64,000 nucleotides of DNA from Acidobacteriota bacterium (lineage in GTDB: Bacteria > Acidobacteriota > Terriglobia > Bryobacterales > Bryobacteraceae), in assembly GCA_025353165.1 (NCBI GenBank), contig JANXRE010000068.1:1-64000 (forward strand), in the 5' to 3' direction. The notes beneath the pieces are model-generated. The model was given only the letters and a program-made list of their open reading frames with translations, ran no database searches and was not told where the DNA came from. Made by a program: the position numbers and the translations under genes. This document shows, piece after piece, positions 17,495 to 25,497 of this stretch; position 1 is the first letter of the stretch; every line of letters starts with the position of its first letter.

Positions 17495-17515
17495 TGTACC
17501 TCTTTTGTAGGTACA
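17495..17515 (-). promoter_or_regulatory. Palindromic operator candidate of brnTA
   Basis: TGTACCT (17495-17501) and AGGTACA (17509-17515) form a perfect 7-bp dyad with a 7-base AT-rich spacer, 14 bases upstream of the brnT ATG. Size and position suit binding of the dimeric BrnA antitoxin for autorepression. Binding is inferred. Confidence 0.6.
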
Positions 17516-17542
17516 TCACGAGGCCCTCATCCGCCGCATTTC

Positions 17543-17791
17543 TCAACTCACGAACGAGAATCGAGGCGCCAGCTTCATCAGCTTCAGAACCCTGTACACA
17601 CCCACATTGACGCCGCGCAGCACCACCTTCACCGACTGATCGTCCGCCGCGCCGGCTAGCTGTTCCAAGGCGAGGAGCGCACTCGGATCAATCCGTTGCA
17701 CGGACGAGCAATCCAAAACCACTTCGCCCCCGTCGCCGTTCAGCGTCTCGAGCGCCTCTCGCATCTCAGGCCAATTGGTATTCGTTGCCAT
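17543..17791 (-). CDS. STAS-domain (anti-anti-sigma-like) protein
   Basis: 82 residues resembling a STAS domain: VVLDCSSVQRIDPSALLALEQLAGAA carries the strand-loop-helix with the position (Ser after Asp-Pro) that is phosphorylated in SpoIIAA-like proteins; VKVVLRGVNVGVYRVLKLMKL is the following strand and helix. The usual first strand is short or missing. The start at 17791 overlaps the end of adhE by 26 bases; an ATG at 17764 just after the adhE stop is an alternative. No partner kinase is adjacent. Confidence 0.65.
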   Translation of the reverse strand: MATNTNWPEMREALETLNGDGGEVVLDCSSVQRIDPSALLALEQLAGAADDQSVKVVLRGVNVGVYRVLKLMKLAPRFSFVS

Positions 17792-20408
17792 ACTTGTGGC
17801 TCTCCTCGGAGTCCTCCGTCCCCCGTCCGCGATAAGCCGCCCAGAACAGCTCAACCAGTTCGCTCACCAGCGGCATGCGCGGGTTCGACCGCCAGGAAGG
17901 ATCATCAAAAGCAATCTTGGCTAAATCCGGCACAGCCGCCGCGAATTCTTCCTTGGAAATTCCCAACTCGGCGATCGAACGCGGAATCTTCAATTGATCA
18001 AGCAACTGTTCGGTAGCGGCCACCAGCCTCCGCACCTTCTCCGCGCAAGTATCGCCGCCGAGCCCGAGCAAGTCCGCCACCACGGCGTATTTCCTGTTCG
18101 CGACATACCCACGCTGATTCGGCGACGGCATGAACTTAGTCGGCACCGACGCGTTGAACGCAATGACGTGCGGCAACATGAGTGCGTTGGCCCGGCCGTG
18201 CGACACGCCGAACCGCGCCCCGAACGCATGCGCCAGCGCGTGATTCACCCCGACGGACGCATTCGAAAACGCCAGCGCCGCGATGCACGCCGCATTGTGC
18301 ATCATGCTGCGCGCCTCTTCATCGTCAGGGTGTTCGTATGCAATAGGGAGGTATTGGAACACCAGCCGGATCGCCTGCATCGCGTTGGAATCGGTATAGG
18401 GCGAAGCGAAAATCGAAACCCCGGCTTCCAGAGCATGGGTCAGGCAGTCGATTCCGGTATCGGCGGTCAGGCCTTTGGGCATCGACATGACGAACTGCGG
18501 ATCGACGATCGCCACATCCGGACTCAGCGAGTAATCGACCAGCGTCACCTTGCGCCCCCGCTCCTTGTCCAACAGTACGGCGAACGGAGTGACTTCGCTC
18601 CCCGTTCCGCTGGTCGTAGAGATCGCAATCAGCCGGGACCGCTTCGTCTTTTCGGCCGGGTACTGAACGACGCGTTTGCGGATATCGAGAAACGGCGCGG
18701 CCAGTTCCCCCAAGTCGGCTTCCGGCGATTCGTACTTCAGCTTCATGATCTTCGCCGCGTCGATCACCGACCCGCCCCCGAGCGCGATAATCTGATCCGC
18801 GCCGAAGGCGTTCAGCGACTCCACTCCCTGCAGGACGACCTTGATTTCGGGCTCGGCGTCGGGAATTGTCAGGACCCGAACCACGGTCTGCGCCGGGATG
18901 GAACGCCGGACAATGTCCACGAACCCGAGCTGTTCCAAGGCCGGATTGGTGACGATGACAGTCGACCGCGAAGTGAACTGGCGCAGGTTCTCCACCGCGT
19001 TCATATTGAAGTAAATCTGATTCGGTACGCGGAACCACATATGCGCTTGTGCCCTCCGAGCCACTCGTTTGATGTTCAGGTAGTGATACACATTGACGTT
19101 ATCGGTGGTGCTGTTGCCGCCGCCGGTCCCACATCCGAACGAGAACGTGGGCACCATATCGTTGTAAACCCCGCCCAACGCGCCGATGGATCCGGGCGAA
19201 TTCACAATAATCCGTCCGGCGTTAATCACCTCGCTGAACTTCCGGATGACCTCGTCATTGCGCGAGAAAACGACCGCGGTGTGTCCCAGCCCCCCGGCAT
19301 GATTCACGTCCATGCAAACCCGGAGCGCCTCATCGACGGACTTCGCGCGGTACACCGCGAGCACCGGGAACAGCTTCTCGACCGAAAGCGGATAATCGCG
19401 GCCCACGCCTTGAATCGGAGCGATCAGCAGCTTGGTGTTCGGCTTCACCCGCAATCCGATCGCGCCGGCGATATCGATGGCTCGCTGGCCGACCGCCATG
19501 GGCTGCATGGCGCCCGTTTCCGGGTTAATCACCGTGCGCCCGAGTAACTCCGTCTCTTTTTCGTTACAGACGTGCGCGCCCAAATCCGCGAATTTTCTCA
19601 GCACCAGATCGTAGATCTCATCGTCGATCACCACCGTCTGCTCCGAGGCGCAAATCGTCCCGTTGTCGAAAGTCTTGGACGTGATGATGTCCACCACCGC
19701 CATGTTCAGATCCGCCGTCTTCTCCAGATAGACCGGCGTATTCCCCGCCCCGACGCCCATCGCCGGTTTGCCGGAGCTATAGGCGGCCTTCACCGCGCCC
19801 GGTCCGCCGGTGGCATCGATCAGTGCGACATCCTGGTGGTGCATCAGGTAGACGTTGTCCGGGATCGTAGGCGATTCCAGGCACGTAAAAACGCCTTCGG
19901 GAGCGCCGTGCTTCACCGCCGCCTCGTACATGATCCGCACGGCCTCCTGGCAACAGCGCCAGGCCTTGGGATGCGGGCCGAAGATGACCGCGTTGCGCGT
20001 CTTGATCGCCATGATGCATTTGAAGAGCACCGTGGAGGTGGGGTTCGTAATGGGGGTGACCGAAAAGATGACTCCGATCGGTTCCGCCACCTCCACCAAG
20101 CCACGGTCCGGATACTCGCGAATCACGCCGACGGTGCGCTTGTCCCGGACGTAGTTGTATACGAATTCCGTAGCCACCATGTTCTTGATGGCCTTGTCCT
20201 CCAGAACGCCGAGCTTGGTCTCCTCGACCGCCAGCCGGGCCAGGTATTGAGCTTGTCCCAGCCCGGCCAGGACCATCGCTGTGACAATGCGATCGACGTC
20301 TTCCTGGGAATATTGCGTGAAGATGGCGGCGGCGGTTCTCGCTTGGCCGACTAAGTTATCGAGGTACGCAATGCGGTCGCCGCCGAGGCTGGAAGCGTTT
20401 TCTAGCAT
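17766..20408 (-). CDS. adhE: Bifunctional acetaldehyde-CoA/alcohol dehydrogenase AdhE
   Basis: 880 residues. Residues 1-450 are a CoA-acylating aldehyde dehydrogenase with catalytic Cys253 (DNGTICASEQ) and CoA/NAD loop GVGAGNTPVY. From about 460 an Fe-type alcohol dehydrogenase follows, with ALGGGSVIDAAK (NAD site), TTSGTGSE, and metal ligands in DTGIDCLTHALEA and HALAHAFGARFGVSHG. Converts acetyl-CoA to ethanol during fermentation and forms spirosomes in other bacteria, implying an anaerobic growth mode. Full length with both halves intact. Confidence 0.97.
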   Translation of the reverse strand: MLENASSLGGDRIAYLDNLVGQARTAAAIFTQYSQEDVDRIVTAMVLAGLGQAQYLARLAVEETKLGVLEDKAIKNMVATEFVYNYVRDKRTVGVIREYPDRGLVEVAEPIGVIFSVTPITNPTSTVLFKCIMAIKTRNAVIFGPHPKAWRCCQEAVRIMYEAAVKHGAPEGVFTCLESPTIPDNVYLMHHQDVALIDATGGPGAVKAAYSSGKPAMGVGAGNTPVYLEKTADLNMAVVDIITSKTFDNGTICASEQTVVIDDEIYDLVLRKFADLGAHVCNEKETELLGRTVINPETGAMQPMAVGQRAIDIAGAIGLRVKPNTKLLIAPIQGVGRDYPLSVEKLFPVLAVYRAKSVDEALRVCMDVNHAGGLGHTAVVFSRNDEVIRKFSEVINAGRIIVNSPGSIGALGGVYNDMVPTFSFGCGTGGGNSTTDNVNVYHYLNIKRVARRAQAHMWFRVPNQIYFNMNAVENLRQFTSRSTVIVTNPALEQLGFVDIVRRSIPAQTVVRVLTIPDAEPEIKVVLQGVESLNAFGADQIIALGGGSVIDAAKIMKLKYESPEADLGELAAPFLDIRKRVVQYPAEKTKRSRLIAISTTSGTGSEVTPFAVLLDKERGRKVTLVDYSLSPDVAIVDPQFVMSMPKGLTADTGIDCLTHALEAGVSIFASPYTDSNAMQAIRLVFQYLPIAYEHPDDEEARSMMHNAACIAALAFSNASVGVNHALAHAFGARFGVSHGRANALMLPHVIAFNASVPTKFMPSPNQRGYVANRKYAVVADLLGLGGDTCAEKVRRLVAATEQLLDQLKIPRSIAELGISKEEFAAAVPDLAKIAFDDPSWRSNPRMPLVSELVELFWAAYRGRGTEDSEESHKYGNEYQLA

Positions 20409-20464
20409 GGGGTATTAAGAGCCCTATTTCCGCAACCAGCATATCAATTAAGATCCGTGGCGGA

Positions 20465-21730
20465 TTAGACCTTCTCGGGCACCACATAGGGAGCGCGATA
20501 CTGCCGCGTCAGCATCGCGTTCGCCTGCTCGTCGCCGACGAACCTCTCCGCCTGCGAATCAAATTCCAGCACCCGCCCGAGCCGATACGAAATATTCCCC
20601 AAATGCGCCAGCGCCGAAGCCAGGTGGCCCGTCTCAACCGGCCCGTTCTGATCCGAAGTCTTGCGGCTGCGAATGGCCTTAATCCAGTTCGCAAAGTGAT
20701 CGCCGCCGGCCTTGCGGGACGGTCCCTTCTCTCGCTTCTGTCCCAGATAGATCTCGTACGTGTCGTAATTCTTGATGACCAGATACCCCTCGGACCCGTA
20801 GAAAATGTTTCCCACCGTCGCGCCGTCTTCGGCGTTCGTCGTCCACGGCCGTACCTCGAACTCGATCATCTTGCCTTCGTCCGGATACAGATAGCTCGAC
20901 GACAGGACCTCGGGAGTCTCCTTGTCGTCGTCGAACAAAAACTTGCCGCCCATCGCCGTAATCTTCTTCGGCAGGGTAGTGACGCCGAGCCCCCACATGC
21001 ACATATCCGTCTCATGAATCCCCTGGTTGCCGACATCGCCATTGCCGTAATCCCAGTGCCAATGCCAGTTGTAATGCACGTAGCGCCGGGAGAACTGGCG
21101 GGCCTGCACCGGCCCCTGCCAGAGATCCCAGTTCAGATACGGCGGCGCCTGCTCCGGCGTCTTCTTTCCGATGGAAGGACGCCAGCGGTACACCAGCCCG
21201 CGCGACATATACACCCTGCCGATGGTCCCCTTGCGCAGATGCTCGACGGCCTCCTGCAACGCCTCCGAGCTGCGCAGTTGAACGCCGTGCTGGACGATGC
21301 GGTTGTACTTATGCGCGGCCTCCACCAGCTTGCGCCCTTCCCACACGTTGTGCGACATCGGCTTCTCGACGTACACGTCCTTGCCCGCCTGCACCGCCCA
21401 GATCGCCGCCAGCGCGTGCCAGTGATTCGGCGTGGCGATCGTGACCGCGTCGATTTCCTTGTTATCGAAAACCCGGCGCAAATCCTGCTCAATCTTCGGC
21501 CGGCGCCCGTACTTCGCGGCAAAATCCGCCGCCGTTTTTTCCGCGACCTGCATGTCGGGATCGCAAAGCAGGACGACTTCGGCATCTTTCTGCGCTTGTA
21601 TGCCTTCGATATGATCCTTGCCCCGGCCATTCACGCCGAGCACGGCGATGCGAAGACGGTCGTTCGCGTTGGCCTGGACGCTGGTGATGGCCGCCGCGGT
21701 GGAAAGCACAAAAGTACGCCGGGAACTCAT
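20465..21730 (-). CDS. Gfo/Idh/MocA family oxidoreductase with export signal
   Basis: 421 residues. The N-terminus MSSRRTFVLSTAAAITS looks like a Tat signal (paired Arg followed by a hydrophobic stretch). Then comes a Rossmann fold (IAVLGVNGRGKDH), the conserved EKPMSHN segment, and a large C-terminal domain with the HWHWDYGNGDVGNQGIHETDM region characteristic of acidobacterial and planctomycetal secreted members. Probably a periplasmic NAD(P)-linked sugar dehydrogenase; substrate unknown. The ATG overlaps the stop of an ArsC-like remnant by ATGA. Confidence 0.92.
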   Translation of the reverse strand: MSSRRTFVLSTAAAITSVQANANDRLRIAVLGVNGRGKDHIEGIQAQKDAEVVLLCDPDMQVAEKTAADFAAKYGRRPKIEQDLRRVFDNKEIDAVTIATPNHWHALAAIWAVQAGKDVYVEKPMSHNVWEGRKLVEAAHKYNRIVQHGVQLRSSEALQEAVEHLRKGTIGRVYMSRGLVYRWRPSIGKKTPEQAPPYLNWDLWQGPVQARQFSRRYVHYNWHWHWDYGNGDVGNQGIHETDMCMWGLGVTTLPKKITAMGGKFLFDDDKETPEVLSSSYLYPDEGKMIEFEVRPWTTNAEDGATVGNIFYGSEGYLVIKNYDTYEIYLGQKREKGPSRKAGGDHFANWIKAIRSRKTSDQNGPVETGHLASALAHLGNISYRLGRVLEFDSQAERFVGDEQANAMLTRQYRAPYVVPEKV

Positions 21731-21822
21731 GTGGCTGATTTTACCGCTTGTTCGTACTCGGTTTCATCCAAGCCGAGCATCATGTGCTTGCCCTCCATCA
21801 GGATCGGACGGCGGCTGGTTCT
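21727..21822 (-). pseudogene. ArsC/Spx-family C-terminal remnant
   Basis: The minus frame reads RTSRRPILMEGKHMMLGLD and ends ETEYEQAVK...TGA, matching the C-terminus of ArsC/YffB-type reductases ('RRPIL...G...GF'). An in-frame TGA lies at 21823-21825 and the upstream sequence is unrelated, running into repeat copy 1. So only about 31 C-terminal codons survive. The stop overlaps the start of the Gfo/Idh gene, which suggests the two were once an operon. Confidence 0.55.
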
Positions 21823-21868
21823 TCATATCCAGCTCGGCGGGCGACAGCCCCAGTCCATCTTGTCCATT

Positions 21869-21914
21869 GTGGCGCACGCACTCGTGCGTGCCGCGTCGCC
21901 ACTCCTGGCGACAC
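21869..21914 (+). repeat. 46-bp double-hairpin repeat, copy 1
   Basis: Starts GTGGCGCACGCAC and contains arms GCACGCAC/GTGCGTGC and GCGTCGCC/GGCGAC. The last stem pair is lost (ACACC instead of ACGCC). Located between the rhodanese stop and the ArsC-like remnant. Confidence 0.9.
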
Positions 21915-21918
21915 CCGG

Positions 21919-22254
21919 CTAGTAACGAGGTACCCCGACATCGACATCGCAACTCCACGCGTCGATCCCGCCGGCCATGCTCTGGCACCCCTCCACGCCC
22001 TGCTCGCGCAGCCAGTTGGCCACTTGCAGCGACCGGATACCGTGGTGGCAGTACACCACCAGCAGTCCCTCGTCCGCCTGCGCTTCGAGCGCTTGCAGGC
22101 TCGCCGGAACCGAGCGCATCGGCACCAGCTCCGAGCCTTCGATCTTCGCCGTCGCGTATTCGTAAGGCTCTCGAACATCGATCAGGAACAACTTCTCGCC
22201 GGCGTCCAGCAGGCGCTTCACTTCTCGGGTGGCGATCTCCAGCGGCAAAGTCAT
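21919..22254 (-). CDS. Single-domain rhodanese-like sulfurtransferase
   Basis: 111 residues from ATG 22254: LFLIDVREPYEYATAKIEGSELVPM (CH2A motif) and catalytic Cys69 in VVYCHHGIRS, followed by a glycine-rich SMAGGIDAW end. Transfers sulfane sulfur or acts in redox/sulfur trafficking in the cytosol. The frame is open upstream but the extra residues are not rhodanese-like, hence the chosen start. Repeat copy 1 begins 5 bases after the stop on the minus strand. Confidence 0.9.
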   Translation of the reverse strand: MTLPLEIATREVKRLLDAGEKLFLIDVREPYEYATAKIEGSELVPMRSVPASLQALEAQADEGLLVVYCHHGIRSLQVANWLREQGVEGCQSMAGGIDAWSCDVDVGVPRY

Positions 22255-22280
22255 ATCTCGCGTCAGTATACGATGAGAAA

Positions 22281-23300
22281 GTGCGCCGCAGAGATCTATT
22301 CGGCCTGGTGGCCGCCGCGCCATTTGCGAAGCCCGCGTCCGCGCTGTTAAAACCTCGCGCCCTGAAGCCCGGCGATACCATCGGCCTGATCACCCCCGCC
22401 ACCTATGTCTCCGATCCCGACCGCCTGCAAATGGTGGAAGACACCGCGCGCTATTTCGGTCTCGCGCCCAAGTGGGGGCCGAACGTCCGCAAGCGCGCCG
22501 GCTACCTGGGCGGGACCATCCAGGAGCGCCTCGACGACCTGCACGCGCTGTGGGCCGACCCCGCGGTAAGCGGCATCTTCGCGATTCGCGGCGGATACGG
22601 TTCGGGCCAACTGCTCGACAAAATCGATTACGACTTGATCCGGCGCAACCCGAAAGTCTTCATCGGCTACAGCGACATCACCGCGATGCACCTGGCCATC
22701 CACCAGCGCACGGGGCTGGTCACGTTTCACGGCCCCGTCCTGACCTCCAGCTTCACGCCCTACACGCAGGAGTACTACCGCAAAGCGTTGTTCGAGCCCA
22801 AGCCCATCGGCGCGGTCGCGAATCCGCCGGAATCCAACGCGCTGCGTCCCCACCACCGCATGCGCACAATCCGGCCCGGCACCGCGCGCGGGCGCCTCGT
22901 TGGAGGCAACCTGTCGCTGATCGCCATGACGATGGGCACGCCCTTCGAGATCGACACGCGAGACGCCATTCTCTTCCTCGAGGACATCGGCGAGCAGCCC
23001 TACTCGCTCGACCGCATGTTGACTCAACTCCGCCTCGCCGGCAAACTCCAACAGGCTGCGGGCATTGTGTGGGGCGAGTGCTCGGAATGCGCGCCCTTCG
23101 ATTACAAGCCGGCCTTCGAATCCACATTCTCGACGGCCGAGGTCGCGGACCGGATCCTCGGCCAGCTGGAAATCCCGGTCCTCTCGGGCCTGGTGATCGG
23201 CCACACCGAGGACCAGGTCACGCTGCCGTACGGCGTCATGGCCAGCCTCGACGCGGACAAACGCACATTGACCATCGAAGAGGCTGCGACAATCGCGTGA
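22281..23300 (+). CDS. LD-carboxypeptidase (peptidase S66)
   Basis: 339 residues starting at GTG 22281 (MRRRDLFGLVAAAPFAKPAS, a Tat-like signal). S66 features: GDTIGLITPA start, nucleophile Ser108 in RGGYGSGQLLD, GYSDITAMH, a Glu in the LFLEDIGEQPY region and the His of IGHTEDQVTLPYG. Cleaves the L,D-bond in muropeptide tetrapeptides during murein recycling, which agrees with anmK in this genome. The stop overlaps the GTG of the aminotransferase (GTGA). Confidence 0.92.
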   Translation: MRRRDLFGLVAAAPFAKPASALLKPRALKPGDTIGLITPATYVSDPDRLQMVEDTARYFGLAPKWGPNVRKRAGYLGGTIQERLDDLHALWADPAVSGIFAIRGGYGSGQLLDKIDYDLIRRNPKVFIGYSDITAMHLAIHQRTGLVTFHGPVLTSSFTPYTQEYYRKALFEPKPIGAVANPPESNALRPHHRMRTIRPGTARGRLVGGNLSLIAMTMGTPFEIDTRDAILFLEDIGEQPYSLDRMLTQLRLAGKLQQAAGIVWGECSECAPFDYKPAFESTFSTAEVADRILGQLEIPVLSGLVIGHTEDQVTLPYGVMASLDADKRTLTIEEAATIA

Positions 23301-24430
23301 GATTTTCCTCGCGCCTGGATTGGGCTCTCCCGCGGAATCCGCTCACCCAGATGCTGGAGGCCAAGCGCGCGGCGGGCGAGCCCATCCTCGATTTGACCGA
23401 GTCCAACCCAACCCACGCGGGAATCGAGTATCCCGAGCGCGAAATCGCCGCCGCGTTCGACAACCCGCGAATCTTGCGCTACGAGCCCGACCCGGCTGGA
23501 TCGCTCGCCGTTCGCAAACTGATTTCCGATTACTACAACGGCGCCGCCGCGCCGCACCGGATTCTTCTGACCGCGAGCACCAGCGAAGCGTACAGCTACC
23601 TGTTCAAACTCCTCTGCGACCCCGGCGACGAGATCGTAGTCCCCCGCCCTTCCTACCCGCTCTTGGAATATCTTGCGCGCCTGGAGAGCATAAACGTGCG
23701 GCACTATCCTCTGTTCTACGATCACGGCTGGCACCTCGACCCGCACGCTTTGGAGACCGCCATCACCGATCGCACCCGCGCGTTGGTGCTCGTCAACCCC
23801 AACAACCCGACCGGCCACTTCCTCAAGCGCGCCGAATGGGAAAGCCTCGCCGCCATCTGCGAACGCCGCGGAATCGCGATCGTCTCCGATGAAGTATTCG
23901 CCGATTACGCCTTCGAGGACGACGCCGAACGGATCGGGTTCGTAGCCGGCGAATCGCCCGTGCCGGCATTCTCCCTAAGCGGGCTGTCGAAGATCGTCGG
24001 CCTCCCCCAAATGAAACTCGGATGGATCGTGCTCGGGGGACCGGAGCGCGATCAACGCGCCGCGTGGAACAAACTGGAGCTGATCGCGGACACCTACCTG
24101 TCGGTGGGAACGCCGGTGCAAGTGGCCGCCCAGCGCCTGCTGGCGCTGCGCCACGACATTCAGCGGCGGATCCGCGAAAGACTCCTCACCAACCTCCACC
24201 GCTTACGTTCCGCGCCCGACATCGAACTGCTCCGTTGCGAAGGAGGCTGGTACGCGACGCTGCGGGTTCCGCGCACCAAGGATTGGGCCGAGTCCCTCCT
24301 GCGGGAGCGCAACGTCCTCGTGCAGCCCGGATTCTTCTACGACTTCGAAAGCGACGCGTTCCTCATCCTAAGCCTTCTAACGGACCCCGCGACCTTTCGC
24401 GAAGGAGTATCCCGCCTACTCGACCTCTGA
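23297..24430 (+). CDS. PLP-dependent aminotransferase, class I/II
   Basis: 377 residues from GTG 23297, which overlaps the previous stop. Fold type I signatures: TASTSEAYSYLF (phosphate loop), NPNNPTG at 167-173, SDEVFADY, and PLP Lys232 in LSGLSKIVGLPQMK. Most like the aspartate/alanine-type subgroup; amino donor cannot be assigned. Coupling to an LD-carboxypeptidase is unusual and may reflect D/L-amino acid use after murein turnover, which is speculation. Its end overlaps the convergent SDR gene by 15 bases. Confidence 0.9.
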   Translation: MRFSSRLDWALPRNPLTQMLEAKRAAGEPILDLTESNPTHAGIEYPEREIAAAFDNPRILRYEPDPAGSLAVRKLISDYYNGAAAPHRILLTASTSEAYSYLFKLLCDPGDEIVVPRPSYPLLEYLARLESINVRHYPLFYDHGWHLDPHALETAITDRTRALVLVNPNNPTGHFLKRAEWESLAAICERRGIAIVSDEVFADYAFEDDAERIGFVAGESPVPAFSLSGLSKIVGLPQMKLGWIVLGGPERDQRAAWNKLELIADTYLSVGTPVQVAAQRLLALRHDIQRRIRERLLTNLHRLRSAPDIELLRCEGGWYATLRVPRTKDWAESLLRERNVLVQPGFFYDFESDAFLILSLLTDPATFREGVSRLLDL

Positions 24431-25342
24431 CGTGGCGCGCGCACTCGTGCGTGCCGCGTCGCCACTCCTGGCGACGCTCGGACTAAATCCACGCAGCGCG
24501 GTCGAAAGATCCGGATTCCGCTGCTCCACAATATTTTGCGTGCGCTCCAAAATCGCGGGAGCGAAATCGGAATGCGTGAAAATATAAAGCTGATCCTCGC
24601 GAACCGCCTCGAAAACCCGGTCCGCGATAACCGCCGCCTCCATCCCCTGATCGGCCAGAAGATTCAGCACCATCCCCTTATACTTCTCCGACAGCATCGC
24701 CGTAATTGGCCCCGATCCCACTTCAGCATCGGGCCGATTCCGAGCCGAATCGGCAATGCGGGTCTTCACCCAAGCCGGGCAAAGCACGGACGCGGAAACC
24801 TGCGCCTGAATCACCTTCAACTCGTAATACAAACTCTCCGTCAGCCCCACGACAGCAAACTTAGACGCGTTATAAGGCCCCATAAAAGGAGCAGCCGAGA
24901 GCCCCGCCACCGACGCAGTATTCACAATGTGCCCCTCATCCCCCTGCGCCAAAAGCATCGGAACAAACACGCGCACGCCATGAATCACGCCCCACAAATT
25001 CACATCCAGCACCCACTTCCAATCCGCCGCGCTCTGCTCCCAAGTCGGCCCGAACGACGACCCCACCCCGGCATTGTTGCAAACCAGATGAACCGCGCCG
25101 AACGCCTCCACCGCACGCGCCGCCAGCGCCTTCACCTGCGCCTCTTCCGTCACGTCGGTGCGGACGCCGATCACATCCGCTCCACCCGCGCGCATCTCGC
25201 CCTCCGCCCGGTCGAGCGCCGCCTGCTCAATATCGGCCAGGACGATCTTCATCCCTTCCCGCGCAAATCGTTCCGCCATCGCGCGGCCGATCCCGCTGGC
25301 GCCGCCCGTCACCACCGCCACTCTCTCCGCAAACTTCTTCAT
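24416..25342 (-). CDS. Short-chain dehydrogenase/reductase with repeat-encoded tail
   Basis: 308 residues. NAD(P)-binding VTGGASGIGR, NNAG (CNNAGVGSS), active-site Ser (NTASVAG) and the YxxxK pair in PYNASKFAV. The SDR domain finishes near residue 285; the last about 20 residues (PSVARSGDAARTSARATSE) are a direct translation of repeat copy 2 (24432-24477), so the element has been taken into the coding frame. Physiological substrate unknown. The upstream gap carries repeat copy 3. Confidence 0.92.
   Translation of the reverse strand: MKKFAERVAVVTGGASGIGRAMAERFAREGMKIVLADIEQAALDRAEGEMRAGGADVIGVRTDVTEEAQVKALAARAVEAFGAVHLVCNNAGVGSSFGPTWEQSAADWKWVLDVNLWGVIHGVRVFVPMLLAQGDEGHIVNTASVAGLSAAPFMGPYNASKFAVVGLTESLYYELKVIQAQVSASVLCPAWVKTRIADSARNRPDAEVGSGPITAMLSEKYKGMVLNLLADQGMEAAVIADRVFEAVREDQLYIFTHSDFAPAILERTQNIVEQRNPDLSTALRGFSPSVARSGDAARTSARATSEVE
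24432..24477 (+). repeat. 46-bp double-hairpin repeat, copy 2 (inside SDR coding frame)
   Basis: One A to G change makes GCGCGCAC face GTGCGTGC; the changed base still pairs as G-U. Lies within the 3' end of the SDR gene on the minus strand and just after the aminotransferase stop. Confidence 0.9.
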
Positions 25343-25444
25343 CGCGCTTCCCCTCCTGACATCCGGAACTTCGCCTGCTGTGCGATAGGCGCCGCAGGCA
25401 TAATTGCAACCAATCTATTTCGGAACATCCTCAAAATCTCCACC

Positions 25445-25490
25445 GTGGCGCACGCACTCGTGCGTGCCGCGTCGCCACTCCTGGCGACGC
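25445..25490 (+). repeat. 46-bp double-hairpin repeat, copy 3
   Basis: Consensus copy: arms GCACGCAC/GTGCGTGC and GCGTCGCC/GGCGACGC, both perfectly paired. Intergenic, between the stop of the membrane acyltransferase gene (25498) and the start of the SDR gene (25342). Confidence 0.92.
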
Positions 25491-25497
25491 CCGGGTC

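Noticed and set aside
17994-19547. 517-codon open frame on the plus strand
   Set aside because: Antisense shadow of adhE with no recognisable motif.
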